Shown: positions 57,198 through 64,000 of the stretch, piece by piece
Position numbering within the stretch: the first letter of the stretch is position 1
Layout: every line of letters begins with the position of its first letter
Assembly (NCBI GenBank): GCA_965649825.1
Contig: OZ287703.1
Span: forward strand, 620,001-684,000
Length of the DNA: 64,000 nucleotides
Origin: Penicillus capitatus
Lineage: Eukaryota > Chlorophyta
Direction of reading: 5' to 3'
Notes under the pieces: model-generated
Database searches by the model: none
Told to the model about the DNA's origin: nothing
The model's input: only the letters and a program-made list of their open reading frames with translations
Program-made: the position numbers and the translations under genes

Positions 57198-58225
57198 TTA
57201 TTTAAAAGCACTGATTTTGCAAACGCATTCCATAGGGTCCTGGAAATGGGTGGCGTATGGCAGAGATGACGAGGGAAGGGAGCTTACCACGTTGAGGTAG
57301 GTACAGCCTTCGGGGAGAACGAGATCTTTGGCGAAAAGCTTTTCATTAAAATCCAGATTGGACACATCGGCGATCAGCGCTCCTGGCACGTGATCTCCTC
57401 GGCACTTGATACGCAAGGTGTATCGGATCTGCAAAGGAAATCCATTTTTCTTCACCCCGGGACAATTGTCTTCGCCCACAATCTGCCGAAGACGATCTCA
57501 GAAACGGAAGCTATTGCGAAGCTCGTCGCACAGAAATGGGCACAGAGATGCGAACAATGTCGTCTGGCTTCAGAATGCGAAAAGTGGCGTTGTTTGGTTT
57601 GAAATCATTATTACTGAGCCGCAGCTGCCGGGGCTAACAGTCCATACACACGATGTCTGAGAATGCAATGGATGGACGGAGTACCAGAACACGATAGGAT
57701 TTTTCTTCCTCTCCATAATTAATTTTCATATGCAGCACGTGGGACAGAAAAGCATCGTTCCCTCCCACTGTTTTAATCTAGAGACCGTCTCGTTGGCATG
57801 AGAGACTGGAAAATGGAGGACAATGCGACGAAAGTGTGTGGTGTCAACGGACAGGATTTCCTGCCGCAAGCGTCCTTTATCCGTAAAGATGCCATTGAGC
57901 AAAGCAGGAGTCTTGCCCAACTGCAAACAACCCAACGATATGTACCGCATCGTATCTGAATCCATCCATCACTTCGCGCAGTCGATCGTTCTTCCGGCGT
58001 CTGCCGCTGTATCTGGGATCGCGAGGCTCTGCCAAGATGACGGGGAGATCTGCAGGCAGCGCCGCCACTAAGTCTCTCTGCCGTAAAACGTGCCACACAG
58101 AGAGAACCCGATTCGATGGCGTATGTCGACGATGGGTTTGTGCTCTCCGTCTCAGTCACAGTGGCCAGACTGCGAAAACACTGAACCTTCTGAAGCACTC
58201 GCCGTGTGCATCGATGCAGTGCCAT
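57198..58225 (-). CDS. organellar ribosomal protein bL25
   Basis: The start MALHRCTRRVLQKVQCFRSL looks like a mitochondrial presequence. After splicing, DLPVILAEPRDPRYSGRRR and NDRLRELGKTPALLNG give the bL25 N-terminal domain. IFTDKGRLRQEILSVDTTHF, NDAFLSHVLHMKINYGEEE and YRVLVLRPS follow. The beta-barrel C-terminal (TL5) domain has VRISVPISIVGEDN, YTLRIKCRGDHVPGALIADV and AKDLVLPEGCTYLNV. At least six short introns are needed, one only about 36 nt. bL25 binds 5S rRNA in bacteria; a nuclear copy with a presequence implies a mitochondrial (less likely plastid) ribosome. Exact splice sites near 57760-57830 are my best fit. Confidence 0.8.
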
Positions 58226-59237
58226 GGTGGATGGATGAATGGATGCTGATCCCCTCAACGAGAGCGCTGTCCTGGATGTCGCTGTCAGATGTCGGTTGAG
58301 GCGATGGACGACGGCCTCGTTTGCAAAGAAACACATCTTAAACACACAACGAATTCAAACCTCGCTAGAAACACATTGATTGGAGATTTGGTGCACAAGG
58401 TTTCAAACACACTCACACAGACATCTAGGAGTCACTGCTTTTGAGTTTCTGTAAATAGGGTCTGGGCATCAGTGGCTTCGAGCATTGGGGTGTGTCAATG
58501 CATGTATCTGTCCATGCATTTGCATTTTGCATGCCAACGATTGATAAATTGAAATTCAGAATGGCGGTATGTCTCGCGTCCACGCTCAGAGCAAGCTTAT
58601 CAAAAGTTTAGTTGTCTTCTTCATCGTCACCGTCATCTTGTTGCTGTCCTGAGAGATGAGGCAGGTTTTATTGTTGTTAGCGTAAGAGTCAAGAAAGACG
58701 ATTTGGATTGAGGTACTCCATCAAGCCATAGATAGACGGCCCTCCTTATTTCTCAGAAATCTGCCCGGCATCCATTCCAAGCAAACACAGACATGAAACA
58801 GAGAAGCAAGAACCTATATGGCTGCAACTGTACGCATACTTAAGACGAGAAATATAAGCGAGAAGAGGCACTCTGCCTTCAGAAGAGGCAGGAAAAGCAC
58901 GCTCTTTTCTCCTGCACTGACAACCTGTATACAGAATGAAATACAAAACCGATGGATGTCAGTTGGTTCTCAGGTTCTCGCCGGAACCCCACTCAACATA
59001 ACCCAGATGACTAACGAACGAATAGAGGATCAATCTGATGATGGCTCTCAGGACCACTGAATAATGTACGGACAGGTTTCGTGAAGTGGCATGCATTAAT
59101 AAAATTGCTAGAGCAGAACAAACGACAGAACCTTGCAGACAATGATGGTCTTGAAGCAATGAAACCTGCTTTCCTTACTGGCTTGTGAGAAAAAGATCCA
59201 CAAGAATCTCTATCAGCGTCTCCGCAATGGTATTGTC
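58226..59237. other. 1 kb intergenic region
   Basis: Between the bL25 start and the stop of the next minus-strand gene. Rich in CACACA and TGCATTTGCATTTTGCATG near 58510-58535 (a short TGCAT repeat). A plus frame at 58818-59060 has no family resemblance. No RNA gene is seen. Confidence 0.45.
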
Positions 59238-60817
59238 TTAGTTGTGGTGGCGCCTCGATAAATGGCCCACGATCATGCTGCCGAATCCGGTGGCTGCTCC
59301 GACGGCAGCACCCCAACACAGTATGCCTTTCATGTTTAACGTCGCTTGGCGTAAGCCTCTCGTCGTGCCCGGATGAATCTACACAGACAGATATATCCAC
59401 TGCCCAGCCGCCGGCGGCGGCGGTGGCGGCGGAATGCGTACTTGATACGGCGCACGGTCATCTGTCGATTTCGCATCGGCATCCGAGCGATCAGCACCCA
59501 CCCTCTCTATCGAACGAGGAGTACGAGAGACGGTGGCGTTTTCAAGTCTCGGTCCCGATTCTGTCGAGGAATGGGCATCGTGAGAGATCTGCTTTGGAAT
59601 CAGGTGTGCAGAACCAAACTGAAAACAGCATCACCACCGTGCGCAAGACATCGAAGAAGCCCATCTTCCCTCACCTGTATGCCCGTCTGTGTTAGCACTT
59701 CTTCGACTTCGGCTGCCGTAATAAGTGGATAATCGATCGTCTCTCTCTTAGTCGTCATACCTTCAAGGCTACTGGCTCCGGAAGCTATCGACCACAGAAC
59801 ATAAGCATCGAAGACAGTGACCGTAGTACTTACGGATTTTTTCAGATGGCTGATCCCCTTTCACAAGTGCCGGGCGGATGCCATTGCAGTTGCGTAGCAA
59901 TTCCATGATAAGCGCGTCCTTCTCATCGCTCTCGGACTTTTGCGCTTCGCATTGTCCGGTGAGCGTCAGAATGATACTCGTCTGTCTGTCCGTCAAACTC
60001 TTCAACTGGCGTATCTTCTGAAGGACGTTCTTCATCGTTCCTGGCGTCTGTCCATCAACCACAAAGGAATTGGTATGAGAGCTTTGCTCTCCTGGCAGTC
60101 AGCTAGCTCACCATGTCTCCTTGGGCATCAGCACTGATATCTGGACAAATCTCAGAAAGAGCCATTCGCGCCGCCTTTCTCCACTTCCTTAGTTTTCGCT
60201 TGAGACTCTTTGTCTTCTGTTTGAGTGCCTCGATTTCCTTCGGATTATCCGAGGACGCTTCATCGGCGATGTCCATCAAATTGTTGTCGTCATCGTCATC
60301 GTCTTCAATGCCTTCAAGAAATGCTCTTGTCTGGGGGTCTTGCAAGAATACAACTAAGTCGTGATCCAGCGCCTTTGACGTTTCAAGCAGTTCTCGAATC
60401 TGCCCCGTTGTCTAGAGATACAACAAGATGGGACATTCATGAGGTCGGTTGGATAATGGAGGACAGCATGTATGTCCGTTGATGAACTCACTCTGCTTGC
60501 GCTTTGCCGAAAGTTAGACAAACTGCTGCGAACAGATTCCACAGTTTTTCCCTCGTCCGGCTGCGAATCGCAAGACATGAAGGATGTGCACGGCGTTGCC
60601 ATTGTCTCTACCTGTCGCTGCAGTGCATCGTCGGTAGAACGTTTTCCTTGCTGCGTTTGTCCCTCTTCGGGATTGCCACTCGTCAACTCGCACAATTGTC
60701 TAAGACGCGAAGCGACTCGCGTCATTCGCCGCCTTGTGCGGCAACTCACCGGCATTCTTCGACAGAGGCTGTTTGACTTTCGCCATGGACACTTTCGTTT
60801 TCGATTCCCACATCCAT
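59238..60817 (-). CDS. helical protein with C-terminal membrane segment, unknown
   Basis: A multi-exon minus-strand gene. N-terminal Ser/Gln-rich region; an acidic stretch EGIEDDDDDDNNLMDIAD; a basic coiled coil KQKTKSLKRKLRKWRKAAR; then a helical bundle (LQKIRQLKSLTDRQTS, KDALIMELLRNCNGIRPAL). An apparent end at a Pro run is removed by the phase-0 intron 59379-59441. The final exon then reads through a Gly-rich hydrophobic helix (MKGILCWGAAVGAATGFGS) and ends SRRHHN, like a tail anchor. The helical middle vaguely recalls GAT domains of sorting adaptors, but I would not assign it. Splice sites within the first 600 bases are inferred. Confidence 0.6.
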
Positions 60818-60838
60818 TCTAACAACATACCTTTACGC

Positions 60839-61186
60839 TTAGCGACACGTGTCCTTTTTGAATTTAGATGGAGAGAGGCACTTTGTCCACACTGATGGAA
60901 TGCCACTGAGTTCAAGCGCGTCGAGCAAGGAACTGAGTTCGACAAACGAACGCGACAATGATGCGGATAGAGGTGCCGACAGTAGAAACGCAAGGTAAGA
61001 GATATGCGCACTACGGCTTAAAGAGCAGGGGAACTTCCACAATGCGGGACAATTTTCCACGACGAGGTTTATCAAACTACTAACGGCCGCGTAAATGAGC
61101 GGCCTCCCCAGCACGGCATCGGCAAAGAATCGTAACCGTTCTCTTCCGAACGGTGCATTCTCCGTATTCACGCTCGGCCGCGACAC
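60839..61186 (-). CDS. possible 115-aa protein, unrecognised
   Basis: A minus-strand frame with a plausible start and hydrophobic patches (LGRPLIYAAVSSLINLVV, ISYLAFLLSAPL). No family is recognised and no splice support is seen. It ends 21 bp upstream of the start of the helical protein gene in the same direction. Confidence 0.35.
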   Translation of the reverse strand: MSRPSVNTENAPFGRERLRFFADAVLGRPLIYAAVSSLINLVVENCPALWKFPCSLSRSAHISYLAFLLSAPLSASLSRSFVELSSLLDALELSGIPSVWTKCLSPSKFKKDTCR

Positions 61187-61463
61187 GGCATGGCGACGAC
61201 GTCATTACCGAAACCGGCTTAAATGAAGAGCACGCAAGGGTTCTAAGAGATTCTAGCAACGTTCATTATCGGCGCCATCATTCTTTCTCAAATCCTGCTT
61301 GCTTGACGGACATCCTGTTATTCTCCAGGCAACAACGAACACACAGCCTTTGCCATCCATGTTCACTTCACATAATAAGATCCTTCCTATCATAGTGACC
61401 GAATGTAAAAGAAGATTCTTTTGCGGTACGGATTGGGGAATGTGTGCTCGTTATGGGCATGCA
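61187..61463. other. intergenic, nothing seen
   Basis: About 280 bp downstream of enolase in the transcription direction. No frame or element is recognised. Confidence 0.5.
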
Positions 61464-63177
<1,714 letters not shown>

Positions 63178-63475
63178 TTGGACGGGACTACAGAAAGAAG
63201 TGTTAATCCGTTACGGGATGGCGGCGTCGAAAAGCGCGAGAGCGAACGAACAAACGCACGCTGCTTAAACGACGCCCAAAGATCTCTACCTGCGTCGAAC
63301 GCGATAACAATGCAATTGGCGGCGCTTTTGCCAAAAACGAGGCTGAAAAGGTCGATAGCGCGGAAAACGGGCAATGCAACGGCGTAATGGCTGCATGATG
63401 CTTTCGCACGTCACATCAACAGAAGGGTGCCGTCGTCCCATATGCAAAAGGATGTGACATTTCCAACCGGTCCGT

Positions 63476-64000
63476 TTACTGAGTCTCGTCGTCGAAGACC
63501 GAAAAAATATTCCCCTCTCTAAAATCGTTCTCCACTAAGCTCACGAGCAGCCAATGGGAGTGAATCTCCTTTAAGATCTTTTTAGATTTGCTGCCTTCTT
63601 CGTAGAGCGATCCCCATTCGGTGAGCCACAAATCAAACGCCTCATCTTTCCAAAACATGAAGCTGTGCAGATCGGCAATCGTCGGCTGCAGAATCTCAGA
63701 ATCTGTCAGGACAACAGAAGAATTAAATTTGGCCTCCCTCAGCCGCGAAAAGCATACTTGGAAAGATACCCCAAGTGACGGCATTGACGCTGTTCTCTGG
63801 GGCATTGGTGACAAGATTGCTTGAGGACGTCGTCGCCATGAATGTCAGCGAAGGCTTCGCTCTGAGTTTGGGCAACAGATCGTCGAAATCTTCAGGAGAG
63901 ACGAAGAACTCGACATACGCTTTCTGAAAGATCACCCTAGACAGAACACACATCTCTAAGGTTCCGTACGAGAAGCGTTTGGCGCACCCGTTCGGGCCAC
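63476..64000 (-). CDS. MTHFR: methylenetetrahydrofolate reductase, C-terminal part (5' end beyond window)
   Basis: Three exon pieces (introns 63937-63987 and 63703-63757) read GPNGVIFQKAYVEFFVSP, ENSVNAVTWGIFP, NSEILQPTIADLHSFMFWKDEAFDLW, and end HWLLVSLVENDF. This is the C-terminal regulatory domain of eukaryotic MTHFR (YQKAYLEFF, NAVTWGIFPGREI, SFMFWKDEAFALW). The catalytic barrel lies beyond the right edge. The enzyme supplies 5-methyl-THF for methionine synthesis. Confidence 0.9.

Overview
This is intron-rich nuclear DNA from a photosynthetic, flagellated eukaryote. Photosynthesis is indicated by magnesium-chelatase subunit H, with diaminopimelate epimerase as a plant/algal-type lysine gene. 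A flagellum is indicated by IFT46 and IFT52. The remaining genes are ordinary eukaryotic housekeeping genes: CRM1, PRPF31, eL15/RPL27A, PP5, MON1, RPP30, an XRN exonuclease, an Atm1-type ABC transporter and phosphatidylinositol synthase. An ochrophyte, haptophyte or chromerid-like alga would fit, but the sequence alone does not fix the lineage. Genes are densely packed on both strands. Several convergent stop codons lie only about 20 bp apart, and some divergent starts lie less than 50 bp apart. Almost every gene is cut by 40-85 nt introns. I rebuilt exons by hand from homology and reading frame. For most recognised genes the exon lengths sum to a multiple of three and give a family-typical length (PP5 494 aa, PAGM 540 aa, CRM1 1049 aa, PRPF31 483 aa, ChlH 1478 aa).

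Layout. 0-8 kb: 3' part of a beta-helix surface protein, PP5, and selenoprotein K with an in-frame UGA. 8-20 kb: DNA polymerase kappa, phosphoacetylglucosamine mutase, CRM1, an unknown gene, RPL27A and PRPF31. 20-33 kb: a low-complexity protein, a 1.5 kb gap, ChlH, a REX1-B-type protein, an Atm1/ABCB7 transporter and a DoxX-like membrane protein. 33-48 kb: DapF, MON1, a COQ7-like protein that has lost its metal ligands, IFT46 and IFT52 tail to tail, phosphatidylinositol synthase, a dienelactone-hydrolase-family protein, an auxin-efflux-carrier-family transporter, a zinc-knuckle/DUF1995 fusion and tRNA-Trp. 48-64 kb: a long coiled-coil protein, an intronless nucleotidyltransferase, RPP30, an XRN exonuclease, an organellar bL25 ribosomal protein, a helical protein with a C-terminal membrane segment, enolase, and the 3' end of MTHFR.

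The observations most worth following up are: a selenoprotein K gene that standard gene calling would truncate or miss; several GC-AG introns that protein homology requires; a sequence motif shared among many introns, possibly marking related introns; an unusual zinc-knuckle/DUF1995 fusion; and a COQ7 homologue lacking most di-iron ligands. No CRISPR, prophage, insertion sequence, toxin or viral gene was recognised.
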